Counted from the first letter of the stretch, positions 11,010 to 18,901 are shown. The stretch is 32,023 nt of DNA from Candidatus Galloscillospira excrementipullorum (GCA_018714125.1 DVNV01000021.1:1-32023); one strand, 5' to 3'. The notes: generated by a model not told the origin, from the letters alone. Program-made: numbers and translations.

Positions 11010-12116
11010 CTAATCCACTCTCAGGCGAACCGGCAAAATGAGAAACAGAAACCTGTCGTCCTCCATGGGACGCAGCACCATGGGCGCAAGGCTTGTGGCA
11101 AGCTGCATGCGCACCTCGCTCTCGCCCGTGTTTTTGAAGGCGTCGAGCAAAAAGCGGTTGTTGAAGCCAATCTCCAGGGGAGGCTCGTTGTAGTCGAGCA
11201 TGAGCTTGTCGCTCACGCTGCCGATGGGGGTCACGCAGGTCAGCTTCATCTCCCCGTTTTGGAAAAAGAGCCTCACGGGGGAACGCTGTTTTTCACTGAT
11301 TAAGAGGGAGGCGCGGTCAAGGCAGTCCAAAAACTCCTTGACGTTGACCGTTAAGGTGAACATGGGAATCTTGGGGAGGGCGTTTTTGTAGTTGAGAAAC
11401 TCCCCTTCGATGGTCCGCGTGACAATCACGATGTTTTCGCTTTCAAACACCACGCTGCGCTTCGAGGGCCAGATGGTGACTTCGGTGTCGCTGTCGGTCA
11501 AAATGCGCGAGAGCTCAAGCAGCGTCCTTCCCGGCACCACAAACTGCATGGGCTGCTCCACCGGAACTTGCAGCTTCTCCCTGCGGATGGCCAGACGATA
11601 GCCGTCCACCCCCACCACCTCGAGCTCGTCGTCCTCCAGATGGAAGAGGCACCCGGTGTGCACCGGCTTGCTGTCGCTCTGGGAGACCGAAAAAACAGTC
11701 TGCAAAATCATGGAGCGCAGCGTCTTCTGGTCCATGGAAAAGCAAAAGCTCTCCTTTTGGAAGTTGACGGGCGGATAATTCTCGGCCCCGATGCCGATGA
11801 GGTTGAACACCGAATATCCCGCCGTGATGGTGACTTCGTCGCCCTCCGTCTCCACAAAGACCTCCCCTTCGGGCAGCTTTTTCAAAATGTCGCTGAAGGT
11901 GGAGCAGGGCAGCACAAATTCGCCCGTGTCCTTTGTCTGCGCGGGAATGGAGCAGCGAATGCCGGTTTCCATGTCGTACCCCGTCAGCTGCAGGCAGCCG
12001 GGTGACAGGGAGAGCAGCAGCCCTTCCAGAACCGGAAGGGAGGAGCGTCCCAAAACAGCGCGGGAGGCGGTGGCTACCCCTTGCGCCAAAACGGCGCGGT
12101 CGCAGGTGAATTTCAT
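11010..12116 (-). CDS. dnaN: DNA polymerase III beta sliding clamp
   Basis: A 368-residue protein matching the usual clamp length and starting MKFTCDRAVLAQGVATASRAV. The three repeated clamp domains are recognisable, and the C-terminus ends in the typical PVR segment (LILPVRLRVD). It forms the ring that tethers polymerase III and recruits repair and initiation regulators. ATG 12116 follows AAGGAGG with about 10 bases between. It is downstream of dnaA across the presumed origin. Confidence 0.97.
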   Translation of the reverse strand: MKFTCDRAVLAQGVATASRAVLGRSSLPVLEGLLLSLSPGCLQLTGYDMETGIRCSIPAQTKDTGEFVLPCSTFSDILKKLPEGEVFVETEGDEVTITAGYSVFNLIGIGAENYPPVNFQKESFCFSMDQKTLRSMILQTVFSVSQSDSKPVHTGCLFHLEDDELEVVGVDGYRLAIRREKLQVPVEQPMQFVVPGRTLLELSRILTDSDTEVTIWPSKRSVVFESENIVIVTRTIEGEFLNYKNALPKIPMFTLTVNVKEFLDCLDRASLLISEKQRSPVRLFFQNGEMKLTCVTPIGSVSDKLMLDYNEPPLEIGFNNRFLLDAFKNTGESEVRMQLATSLAPMVLRPMEDDRFLFLILPVRLRVD

Positions 12117-12234
12117 GATTGAATGCCCTCCTTGACGTGGCGTTGGCTGAAAGCGAGTAAAAGCTCCCTTTGGCGAGGTCTTTTATTTGCTTTTGCAATG
12201 TTGTGCAATGGTCCTGAAAGGGGAAACCCCTTTC

Positions 12235-12445
12235 TTCAATGAAGGATATATCAAAACAGTAGCAGCAGTAGGGGGTGTGGAAGCTGTGGAAAAGGGGAAT
12301 TTTCCCTTCCGGGAGGTGGGAAAAGGGGCCTTTTTGGGATGGGGACAGACTGTGAAAAAAACGGGGAAACTGCTTTTTGTCTGAAAGAGGGCCGGGGCAT
12401 GGGTGGAAAAGCCCTTGTGGAAAACATTTCTTTTGTGGAAAACCT
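12235..12445. other. Candidate replication origin (oriC) between dnaA and dnaN
   Basis: The 407-base dnaA-dnaN gap has no gene. It has an AT-rich stretch (12235-12256), five trinucleotides CAG-TAG-CAG-CAG-TAG (12257-12271) resembling DnaA-trios, a GGGG cluster (12272-12275), and two abutting DnaA-box-like 9-mers, TGTGGAAGC (12276-12284) and TGTGGAAAA (12285-12293). Further boxes TGTGGAAAA lie at 12416-12424 and 12434-12442, 18 bp apart in phase; GGTGGAAAA is at 12402-12410 and TGTGAAAAA at 12351-12359. All face the same way. The boxes differ from TGTGGATAA by one base. The order trio, G cluster, box matches the unwinding module described for B. subtilis oriC. Confidence 0.65.
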
Positions 12446-12523
12446 GCCCTGGCATTCTATATATTCCCGTGTTTTTTTTCGCCTTTTTTAAGAAAAAAGA
12501 GCCCAAAGGCAAAATACCGCCTT

Positions 12524-13870
12524 TTAATACTCCCCTGCCGCCTTGATGTTTGCCATGATTTCGTCCACATCGCTCTTGAGATGGGGATTGACCTTCATCT
12601 CATCTTCCACCTTGTGGATGGAGTGCATGACGGTGGTGTGGTCCCTGCCGCCGAAGACGTCCCCAATCTGGGTCAGCGATACGGCCGCCATTTCCCGGAT
12701 GGCATACATGGCAATCTGCCTTGCCATGGCGATTTCGGCCGTGCGCTTTTTGCTGCACAAATCCTCTGCCGTCAGCCCGAAGTAGGAGCTGACTTCGCTG
12801 AGCACCCGGTCGATGAGCACCGGCACCGTCACATTGTCGCTGAGCACGTCGCGGATGGCGTTTTGCGCGGCGGCAATGTTGATTTCCACATGGTCGAGAA
12901 TGAGCAGCGCCTTGAGCTTTTTAATGGCTCCTTCGAGCTGCCGGATGTTCTTTTTGAGGCGCTGCGCAATGTAGTCGGCCACCTCGGGAGAGAGGTCGAC
13001 GCCAAGGTCCTTTGCCTTGCGGTTCAAAATGGCAATGCGGGTCTCAATGTCGGGCGGCTGGATGTCGGCAATCAGGCCCCACTCGAAACGGGTGCGCAGA
13101 CGCTCCTCCAGCGTTTTGATTTCCTTGGGCGGCCGGTCGGAGGTCAGGACAATCTGCTTTTTTCCCTCGTAGAGCGTGTTGAAGGTGTGGAAAAATTCCT
13201 CCTGCGTCGACTCCTTGCCGCCGATAAACTGAATGTCGTCAATGAGCAGCATGTCAAGATAGCGGTACTTCTCGCGGAAAATCTTTCTGGCCGCAACGCC
13301 CTGGCTGATGGCCTCCACCATTTCGTTGGTAAACTCGTCGCCCTTGAGATACAGCACCTTCATCGAGGGGTTTTTCGCCCTCACGCTGTTGCGGATGGCG
13401 CACAAAAGGTGGGTCTTGCCAAGGCCTGAGCCGCCATAGATAAACAGGGGGTTGAAGGAATCCTCCGTGTGGTTGGCAACGGCGCGGCAGGCCGCCTCGG
13501 CCAGCTTGTTGGAGCCGCCGACAATAAAGTTTTCAAAGGTGTAGTCATCCTGGCTCAGCGAGTGGCTTGTGATGTCGTCCACATCCACAATGCGCTCGGC
13601 AATGCGCTTGCGCTGCTCCTGCTCCTCCTCGCTGTAGATAACTACCTCCAAAGAAAAGCCCACCAGTTCCGTAAGAAATGCGGTGAGCTTGTCTCCAAAA
13701 CGGTTGATGATGATTTCCTTTTGAAAATCGCTCGGTACCTGCAGCTTGAAACACTTGGAGTTCATGGCCAGAGGTTGCGCACCGGCAAACCAGGTGTTTG
13801 CCGCCGTAGGGGTGTAGGCGTCGCTGATTTTCTGATAGACGGCATTCCACACGTCCTGCACTGAGTTCAT
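12524..13870 (-). CDS. dnaA: Chromosomal replication initiator DnaA
   Basis: A 448-residue AAA+ initiator. Domain I is at about 1-80 and a short linker follows. Walker A GGSGLGKT is at 146-153, Walker B LLIDDIQF near 208-215, and the C-terminal DNA-binding helix-turn-helix has the DnaA signature GGRDHTTVMHS. It binds DnaA boxes and opens the origin. ATG 13870 follows GAGGGAG with 6 bases between. It is first gene of the minus-strand replication block and has its own promoter upstream. An accessory island begins roughly 240 bases further upstream, where rpmH would normally be. Confidence 0.98.
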   Translation of the reverse strand: MNSVQDVWNAVYQKISDAYTPTAANTWFAGAQPLAMNSKCFKLQVPSDFQKEIIINRFGDKLTAFLTELVGFSLEVVIYSEEEQEQRKRIAERIVDVDDITSHSLSQDDYTFENFIVGGSNKLAEAACRAVANHTEDSFNPLFIYGGSGLGKTHLLCAIRNSVRAKNPSMKVLYLKGDEFTNEMVEAISQGVAARKIFREKYRYLDMLLIDDIQFIGGKESTQEEFFHTFNTLYEGKKQIVLTSDRPPKEIKTLEERLRTRFEWGLIADIQPPDIETRIAILNRKAKDLGVDLSPEVADYIAQRLKKNIRQLEGAIKKLKALLILDHVEINIAAAQNAIRDVLSDNVTVPVLIDRVLSEVSSYFGLTAEDLCSKKRTAEIAMARQIAMYAIREMAAVSLTQIGDVFGGRDHTTVMHSIHKVEDEMKVNPHLKSDVDEIMANIKAAGEY

Positions 13871-14106
13871 AGTCGTCTCCCTCTATAACAATAGGTCAGT
13901 CTTTCCTTTATAGCCTATTATATCTCTATATATAAGTATAATATAAATTATAGCATAGAAGCATCCTGATTGCAACGAAAACACCGGAGCCGGCCTCTGC
14001 CCTCTTTCCTGAAAAAGGCCCAAAATATAAATATAAATCGTTTTAAAAAGACAAAAAAATACAAACAGTTTTTTTTAATCTCCCTTTTTTCCGGCCGGAA
14101 GAGAAA
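13871..14106. other. Gene-free AT-rich dnaA upstream region
   Basis: Apart from the dnaA promoter this stretch contains two AT-rich blocks (13908-13953 and 14022-14077) and a CCGGCCGG palindrome near 14092. No DnaA-box-like sequence was found here, so the AT-rich blocks could serve as a secondary unwinding region but are not diagnostic. Confidence 0.4.
13947..13975 (-). promoter_or_regulatory. dnaA promoter
   Basis: On the minus strand, -35 TTGCAA (13975-13970), a 17-base spacer and a perfect -10 TATAAT (13952-13947) precede dnaA by about 77 bases. The leader between them is very AT-rich. Confidence 0.72.
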
Positions 14107-14154
14107 AAAAGCCCCCGCCTTCTGATAGTTCCCATAGGTACATTTTCTGAACCT
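14107..14154 (+). repeat. Left inverted repeat bounding the accessory island
   Basis: This 48-bp segment matches the reverse complement of 20274-20324 in three blocks: a 16-base block AAAAGCCCCCGCCTTC (14107-14122), a 12-base block CCCATAGGTACA (14131-14142), and TGAACCT (14148-14154). The spacers differ by a few bases. Compared with the right copy it lacks the final palindrome arm, and similarity stops abruptly at 14154, a likely junction. Confidence 0.75.
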
Positions 14155-14171
14155 TGTGAATTGTCAGGCAC

Positions 14172-14201
14172 ACAGGCGGACAGCTTCCGCTGTCCGCCTG
14201 T
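14172..14201. terminator. 13-bp perfect hairpin
   Basis: Arms 14172-14184 and 14189-14201 pair perfectly around a TTCC loop, just inside the left island boundary and downstream of the minus-strand response-regulator remnant. No strong U-tract follows in the minus direction. Confidence 0.5.
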
Positions 14202-14207
14202 TGTGTT

Positions 14208-14395
14208 TTATGCCAGCAATCGCTTGATTTCTTCAATATCTGTATCCAGAATGATGATGTCATAGATACCGGAAAGCGCGCAGTCCAGGCCGTATTCTCC
14301 GTCGTGTGCCAGATCGACAATGTAGTTGTTTTTTTCTAAAACCTGCGCACAGCCTGCGCCATGTATTCTTCATCTTCCACCAGCAAAATCCGCAT
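14208..14395 (-). pseudogene. Response-regulator receiver remnant (frameshifted, truncated)
   Basis: From ATG 14395 the frame reads MRILLVEDEEYMAQAV, the start of an OmpR-type receiver domain, then stops after a one-base loss. In the next frame it continues AQVLEKNNYIVDLAHDGEYG and reaches the phosphoacceptor region IIILD. There the usual MLPxxDG is replaced by TDIEEIKRLLA and a stop. So both a frameshift and an internal deletion have destroyed it; no DNA-binding domain or partner kinase is nearby. It is evidence of decay inside the island. Confidence 0.72.
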
Positions 14396-14418
14396 ATTCC
14401 GCTGCCACCTTTCTGAAA

Positions 14419-14604
14419 TCAATTCAGTATAGCGGTCAAACCTTTAAGAAACCTATAACCACTCAAATGTTGTAGAGAATCATAACCGCAGTCTACCAAG
14501 ATCACATCCCTGTTACCGAACAGTACCACGGGGTGCAAATGCTGCTGCATTTTCTGAAAAGTATAACATAGGTTCAGCACCTGATATCGTTTATCCAATG
14601 ACAT
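14419..14604 (-). pseudogene. N-terminal remnant of an MBL-fold hydrolase
   Basis: About 60 residues. The first 42 resemble the start of a metallo-beta-lactamase-fold hydrolase: a strand, then PVVLFGNRDVILVDCGY. The metal-binding HxHxDH motif is absent, because the frame then runs into unrelated residues and stops. The start overlaps the end of the upstream GNAT gene (ATG 14604, or GTG 14607). Probably nonfunctional. Confidence 0.5.
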
Positions 14605-15061
14605 CACTCCTTAACCGAGCTGGAGACTGATAGATGCGCATGGTTTCGCCGTCTTCACTTTTCGCCATGCATATAAATTCCCAATCGTATCGTTCATAAA
14701 ACGAAGTATGATCCGTCAGCAGATACAGGGTATGGATATTCCATTTTACCATATCATCGCATACAAATTGAAGCAATCTACCGGCAATTCCTTGCTTCCG
14801 CCATGCTTCCTCCACAAATAATGCACACAGATTGGGGGAGATATCTTTCCTGTCATGAAAGTCATTTTCGATGACACCAACACCTCCGATGATTTCTGCC
14901 TGGTGGACGGCAAGATACCATTGGGGAATCGCGGTATTCCTCTCCAAACACGCAAGCATACTTTCTTCATACGCCGCTTGGGGAACACCCCATTTTGCAT
15001 GGAACCATGCGGCAGCTTTTTTGATATATTCTCTGTGCTCTCTGAGCATTAAGATTTCCAT
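14591..15061 (-). CDS. GNAT family N-acetyltransferase
   Basis: A 156-residue protein with the GNAT acetyl-CoA loop RKQGIAGRL, preceded by the LCALFVEEAWR beta-strand/helix, and a C-terminal SFYERYDWEFI segment typical of the fold. It would transfer acetyl from acetyl-CoA to an amine or peptide; the acceptor is unknown. AAGGAGG stands some 12 bases before ATG 15061. It is 17 bases after a second acetyltransferase gene, so the two form one transcript. Its base composition is AT-richer than the flanking core genes, consistent with acquisition. Confidence 0.85.
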   Translation of the reverse strand: MEILMLREHREYIKKAAAWFHAKWGVPQAAYEESMLACLERNTAIPQWYLAVHQAEIIGGVGVIENDFHDRKDISPNLCALFVEEAWRKQGIAGRLLQFVCDDMVKWNIHTLYLLTDHTSFYERYDWEFICMAKSEDGETMRIYQSPARLRSDVIG

Positions 15062-15078
15062 AACAACACATTGCCTCC

Positions 15079-15501
15079 TTAGGACAAGGTTTTATACATC
15101 CATATATGCGGGCAGTATTCTTCCAGAAACTCCTGTCCTATTGCTGTATATCCTTGCTTTTCGTAAAACTCTTTTACACGAACCCGAGCGGCAAGAAACA
15201 GTTTATTTGCTTTTGATGCAATCACTTGCTTTTCGCATTCTTGGACAAGCATCAGACCCAGAGACTGACCACGGAAGGCTTTTCGGACTGCAACTCTTCC
15301 CAGAACATAAGAGTTTCTCTCCTGGTCCCAATAAAAGCGGCAGGTTCCAACCGGAACTTCTCCGTTGAACACCACAATATGCCGAGCCTGATGGTCGATC
15401 TCATCAAACTCCTCCACAAACCCCTGCTCCTCCATAAATACTTCCTTCCGGATCGATGCGGCCTCTGTCGGCAGTGCAGGATATACCTCCATGTGTAACA
15501 T
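15079..15501 (-). CDS. GNAT family N-acetyltransferase, ElaA-like
   Basis: A 140-residue GNAT with the N-terminal pattern RKEVFMEEQGFVEEFDEIDHQARH typical of the ElaA/YjcF group (in sequence: RKEVFMEEQG then DEIDHQA), the acetyl-CoA loop FRGQSLGLML, and the terminal EFYEKQGYTAIG. Its substrate is unknown. GGGGGA is 8 bases before ATG 15501. It is the first gene of a two-gene acetyltransferase operon. Its leader contains a terminator-like hairpin, so read-through may be regulated. Confidence 0.85.
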   Translation of the reverse strand: MLHMEVYPALPTEAASIRKEVFMEEQGFVEEFDEIDHQARHIVVFNGEVPVGTCRFYWDQERNSYVLGRVAVRKAFRGQSLGLMLVQECEKQVIASKANKLFLAARVRVKEFYEKQGYTAIGQEFLEEYCPHIWMYKTLS

Positions 15502-15525
15502 ATCTGTTCCCCCTTATATAAAAAT

Positions 15526-15584
15526 AAGCATTGAAACCTATTCCTTCCGCAATTGCGGCCCTGACAGAACTGGCTTCAATGCTT
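15526..15584 (-). promoter_or_regulatory. Attenuator-like leader hairpin of the GNAT operon
   Basis: On the minus strand the 13-base arm 15584-15572 pairs with 15538-15526 (one G-T), enclosing a second perfect palindrome, CCGCAATTGCGG (15547-15558). A T-rich run, ATTTTTAT, follows immediately. It lies between a promoter and the first codon, the layout of a transcription attenuator. Confidence 0.5.
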
Positions 15585-15632
15585 CCGATGTCTAACCCCG
15601 GGGAGTAAGACAAGCATACAATATTTTCTAAG

Positions 15633-15661
15633 ATTCTACTATAGCTACCGCAAAAAATCAA
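15633..15661 (-). promoter_or_regulatory. Promoter of the GNAT operon
   Basis: On the minus strand, TTGATT (15661-15656), 17 bases, TAGAAT (15638-15633). The leader to ATG 15501 is about 125 bases. Confidence 0.55.
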
Positions 15662-15779
15662 GTGTTTATGGATGTCCTTTGGGGACAGTTCTATGCAGCG
15701 ATCTTTACGATTTGTCTATTCCCATCAGCCCCAACAAATGATATAATCAAAAAATATTGAATGAAAGGAGCGTGTTTTT

Positions 15780-15875
15780 ATGAAGAGCATGAACACAAGA
15801 GATGGATATTGGGAGAAAATGGGCGGTCATCGGGATACGGGTTGTATTTGTACTGTTTACCAAGTAAAATCATAA
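15780..15875 (+). CDS. Possible 31-residue small ORF
   Basis: ATG 15780 follows AAAGGAG with 8 bases between and opens a 31-codon frame (start MKSMNTRDGYWEKMGGH). A TATAAT at 15732-15737 lies upstream without a clear -35. I do not recognise the peptide; it may be a truncated gene start, as residues in another frame follow to 15961. Confidence 0.3.
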   Translation: MKSMNTRDGYWEKMGGHRDTGCICTVYQVKS

Positions 15876-16018
15876 ACAGAAACCATAATTCAATCTATCT
15901 TCGTCCTTTCGTCCGGTTTTACATGACGGATCAAAAGAAAGAAATATGTGCTGCCACATGACTTTGGGCAGGGACATGATCTGAACAAAATCTATATGTA
16001 TAATAGTCACTTCACAAG

Positions 16019-16047
16019 TTGACGAACCGAAGATTGTCTGATAAGAT
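16019..16047 (+). promoter_or_regulatory. Promoter of the CNNM transporter operon
   Basis: TTGACG (16019-16024), 17 bases, TAAGAT (16042-16047). It gives a leader of about 190 bases before TTG 16242. Confidence 0.5.
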
Positions 16048-16084
16048 ATGGAACATTACAATGAAAGGAGAAGGTCTTCAACTT

Positions 16085-16177
16085 ATGGATGACGGTGACA
16101 GTAACGCCCCCGCCAAGCCTCCCTCGTACAATTATGAACAGAATCGAATGAGACATGGCCTGTACTTTCGCGAATAA
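16085..16177 (+). CDS. Possible 30-residue leader peptide
   Basis: ATG 16085 follows GGAGAAGG by about 10 bases and encodes 30 residues starting MDDGDSNAPAKPPSYNYEQ, ending 64 bases before the transporter start. It lies wholly inside the predicted leader. After it a short GACA/TGTC hairpin is followed by T5. It could be an upstream ORF affecting expression; no homolog is recognised. Confidence 0.3.
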   Translation: MDDGDSNAPAKPPSYNYEQNRMRHGLYFRE

Positions 16178-16241
16178 TGTGACAGGTCGTGTCTTTTTGC
16201 GCTTTTTTCTGTAATTGTTATGATTTGAGGAGGTACTTACA

Positions 16242-17597
16242 TTGGAAAATTCTATCTTATTTATGATTTTACTGCAGGTGCTTCTGATCCTGCTCAACGC
16301 AGTCTTTGCCTGTGCGGAGATTGCCGTAATTTCTATCAATGACGCCAAGCTGGCCCGAATGGCAGCGGAGGGAGACAAACGGGCCATACGACTGGCTCGT
16401 CTGACCAGCCAACCGGCCCGCTTTCTCGCCACCATCCAGGTGGCCATCACTCTGTCCGGATTCCTGGGCAGCGCCTTCGCGGCGGAGAACTTTTCGGACG
16501 GCCTGGTCAATTGGCTGGTAGGCTTGGGCGTAGGCGTTCCCGCTGCTACCCTGGATGCCATCGCCGTGGTTATTATCACTCTGATTTTGTCCTACTTTAC
16601 TCTGATCTTTGGTGAGTTGGTTCCCAAGCGATTGGCTATGCGAAAGGCAGAGTCCCTGGCTCTGGGAATCTCCGGCCTGATCTCCGCCATTGCCAAGCTG
16701 TTTGCCCCCATCGTGTGGTTCCTGACCGTTTCCACCAATGCCGTCCTCCGCCTGCTTAGCATTGACCCCAACGCCGAGGAGGAGACCGTCAGCGAGGAGG
16801 AGATCCGCATGATGGTAGACGTTGGCACCCAGAAAGGCACCATTGACCATGAAGAAAAGCAATTTATCCAAAATGTTTTTGAGTTTGACGACTTGACCGC
16901 CGGGGAGATTGCCACCCATCGAACCGATCTGACCATTCTATGGTTGGAGGAGAGCATGGAGGAGTGGGCTGCTACCATCCACAACAGCCGCCACACCCGG
17001 TATCCTGTGTGCGGAGAATCCGCGGACGATGTGGTGGGTATCCTCAATGCAAAAGATTACTTCCGTTTGACCGACCGGAGCCGGGAGGCCGTGCTGGAAC
17101 AGGCGGTGGAGACTCCCTATTTGGTACCGGACAGCGTCAAGGCAGATGTGCTGTTCCGCAACATGAAGGGCGGCGGCCATCCTTTGGCGGTGGTGCTGGA
17201 CGAATACGGCGGTATGACGGGCATTGTCACCATCAACGATCTTGTGGAGCAGCTGGTGGGAGATCTGGGCGAGGAAGATGTATGCAGAAGCGCCCTTCCC
17301 TTGATTGAGGCTGTGGACTCCAGCACCTGGAAGATCCGTGGAGAGGCACCTCTGGAGGAGGTCGCCCAGGTTCTTGGTGTCACGCTGCCCTGCGATGACT
17401 TTGATACCTTTAACGGACTGGTCTTTGGGGCCGTGGCCACCATCCCCGAGGATGGGGCCACTATTGAAGTGGAAACCGCCGGCCTGGTGATCCGGGTCAC
17501 TGAGATCCGAAACCATCAAGTGGTGATGGCGTTGGTTTGCCTGGCAAATCCGCAGGACACCGAAAAGCAGGAACATAATAGAGGTGAGCATGAGTAA
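16242..17597 (+). CDS. CNNM/HlyC-CorC family transporter (hemolysin-like)
   Basis: A 451-residue protein with the family's full architecture. A DUF21/CNNM membrane domain (about 1-150) has four hydrophobic segments and the hallmark FGELVPKRLAMRKAE. A CBS pair lies at about 200-330 (HTRYPVCGESADDVVGILNAKD; GGMTGIVTINDLVE). A CorC_HlyC C-terminal domain lies at about 345-435. Members are linked to Mg2+ or other divalent-cation transport; the old name hemolysin is not evidence of toxicity. It starts at TTG 16242, with GAGGAGG (16227-16233) 8 bases upstream. The stop overlaps the next gene by 8 bases (ATGAGTAA), implying translational coupling. Confidence 0.9.
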   Translation: MENSILFMILLQVLLILLNAVFACAEIAVISINDAKLARMAAEGDKRAIRLARLTSQPARFLATIQVAITLSGFLGSAFAAENFSDGLVNWLVGLGVGVPAATLDAIAVVIITLILSYFTLIFGELVPKRLAMRKAESLALGISGLISAIAKLFAPIVWFLTVSTNAVLRLLSIDPNAEEETVSEEEIRMMVDVGTQKGTIDHEEKQFIQNVFEFDDLTAGEIATHRTDLTILWLEESMEEWAATIHNSRHTRYPVCGESADDVVGILNAKDYFRLTDRSREAVLEQAVETPYLVPDSVKADVLFRNMKGGGHPLAVVLDEYGGMTGIVTINDLVEQLVGDLGEEDVCRSALPLIEAVDSSTWKIRGEAPLEEVAQVLGVTLPCDDFDTFNGLVFGAVATIPEDGATIEVETAGLVIRVTEIRNHQVVMALVCLANPQDTEKQEHNRGEHE

Positions 17598-18045
17598 TCT
17601 GTCGTTAAAACCTGTTACCGGCAAAAATCGCAGAGCTGCTGAGAAGTTGGAGGTGTTTCCACACCAGACAGGTTTTATCGAAAGTGTTGCGGACTGTATG
17701 AAAGAGGCGGATCAGCTGGCGGCGTGGCATCCCATGTGCATCTATGACAACGACACCATGATCGGTTTTACCATGTACAGAATGATCCAGGAGCCCGCCT
17801 ATACAAGACTTTGGTTCGACCGCTTGCTGATTGATAAGCAACATCAAGGTAAGGGCTATGCAAAGCCTGCGGTCCAGCTGATCCCACAGGAGATTCGCAC
17901 CCACTATCCCAATACAGATATTTATCTCAGCGTGTACGCAGAAAACCATTCGGCAATCGCTTTATATCGCTCCTTTGGATTTGAATTTACAGGTGAACTG
18001 GATACCAAAGGGGAAGAAATCATGATATATCGAAGTGCCATCTGA
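17590..18045 (+). CDS. GNAT acetyltransferase, polyamine (BltD/SpeG)-like
   Basis: A 151-residue GNAT. The pattern WHPMCIYDNDTMIGFTMY, then FDRLLIDKQHQGKGYA, then YAENHSAIALYRSFGF resembles diamine or spermidine acetyltransferases such as BltD/PaiA. QGKGYA is the acetyl-CoA loop. The acceptor is inferred from family likeness only. ATG 17590 (GAGG 5 bases upstream) is preferred to GTG 17584. It is coupled to the preceding transporter gene. Confidence 0.85.
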   Translation: MSNLSLKPVTGKNRRAAEKLEVFPHQTGFIESVADCMKEADQLAAWHPMCIYDNDTMIGFTMYRMIQEPAYTRLWFDRLLIDKQHQGKGYAKPAVQLIPQEIRTHYPNTDIYLSVYAENHSAIALYRSFGFEFTGELDTKGEEIMIYRSAI

Positions 18046-18126
18046 GAAAGGAGTTGAATCCTATATAAGCAGTATGTTTCGAGCAAAGCGTGATATAAAA
18101 GATTCCGATCTGCCGAAATTCTGGCC

Positions 18127-18858
18127 TTGATCCGAACAAAGAACGCAACGGGATTTGAGCTTCTCTATGCACGGTATTACCGATTCCTGTTCAGCACTGC
18201 CTATCTGGTGCTCCGGCAGGAGAGTGACGCCATGGACGCAGTACAAAACGCAGCGCTGCGGCTCTATACCATGGACGAAAGTCTCTTTCCCTCTAATCAC
18301 GAACTGGCCTGGCTCCATACGGTGGTCAAAAATGAAGCTCTGATGGCTCTGCGGAAAAAGAAGCCGGAGCATGATTCTGTGGATGAGCTTCCGGAGGTCC
18401 CTGTCCCAGAGCGGCAGCTCGAAATGCTGGAGGACATGGAGACGGTTCAGGCCATGCTGTCCTCCCTCGATCCCAAGCGGCAGAATGTGGTCACTCTGAA
18501 AGTCCTGGGTGGCCTGAGTCACAAGGAGATCGCCCAGCTGTTGTCCATGCCTGTGGGAACGGTCCAGTGGCTCTACAACACCTCCATCAAAAGCCTGCGG
18601 CGAACACTCACCGCTCTGGCCAGCGTGGCAGTCGTTTCTGCCAGTGGTCTTATATACCAGGCAACCCAGTATTTCTGTGACCCTGCCCAGGAGCCCGGCG
18701 GCGATTTTGGGATCAGCAGCATCCCGCCCGCAGAGCCGTCCCTGTCTCCCTGGTTTACGGTGTGGCTGGCCCTGCTGATCGTCTCCATTGTAGCCGGAAT
18801 TCTTTTTTTCAGATTTTCCGACAAAATCCCAACAAAGCGAAATCCTCGCCGCATCTAA
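18127..18858 (+). CDS. ECF-type sigma factor with C-terminal membrane segment; 5' end frameshifted
   Basis: The open frame from TTG 18127 gives 243 residues. Sigma region 2 is at about 10-50 (FELLYARYYRFLFS, DAMDAVQNAALRLY). Region 4 is at about 112-160 with helix-turn-helix GGLSHKEIAQLLSMPVGTVQ. A hydrophobic stretch at 161-177 and a membrane helix at 210-230 follow, a form known in Clostridia in which the sigma factor carries its own membrane tail. No ribosome site precedes the TTG. An ATG at 18074 reads MFRAKRDIKDSDLPKF and then hits a stop. One extra base near 18120 would join it to ALIRTKNATGFELLY, so the real gene probably began at 18074 and is frameshifted. The SLH gene follows directly. 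Confidence 0.75.
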   Translation: MIRTKNATGFELLYARYYRFLFSTAYLVLRQESDAMDAVQNAALRLYTMDESLFPSNHELAWLHTVVKNEALMALRKKKPEHDSVDELPEVPVPERQLEMLEDMETVQAMLSSLDPKRQNVVTLKVLGGLSHKEIAQLLSMPVGTVQWLYNTSIKSLRRTLTALASVAVVSASGLIYQATQYFCDPAQEPGGDFGISSIPPAEPSLSPWFTVWLALLIVSIVAGILFFRFSDKIPTKRNPRRI

Positions 18859-18901
18859 ATAGATGAACAGGCAAACGCCAAAACATCAAGGAGGATTTCA
18901 A

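Noticed and set aside
12260-12293. CRISPR or simple-repeat array in the dnaA-dnaN gap
   Set aside because: The repeats are too short (3 and 9 bases) and are better explained by DnaA-trio and DnaA-box elements.
15502-15632. T-box or known riboswitch before the GNAT genes
   Set aside because: No T-box sequence (TGGNACCGCG-like) or other recognised aptamer core was seen; only a terminator-like hairpin.
16048-16241. Mg2+ or Mn2+ riboswitch before the CNNM gene
   Set aside because: The leader does not show recognisable M-box or yybP-ykoY conserved segments.
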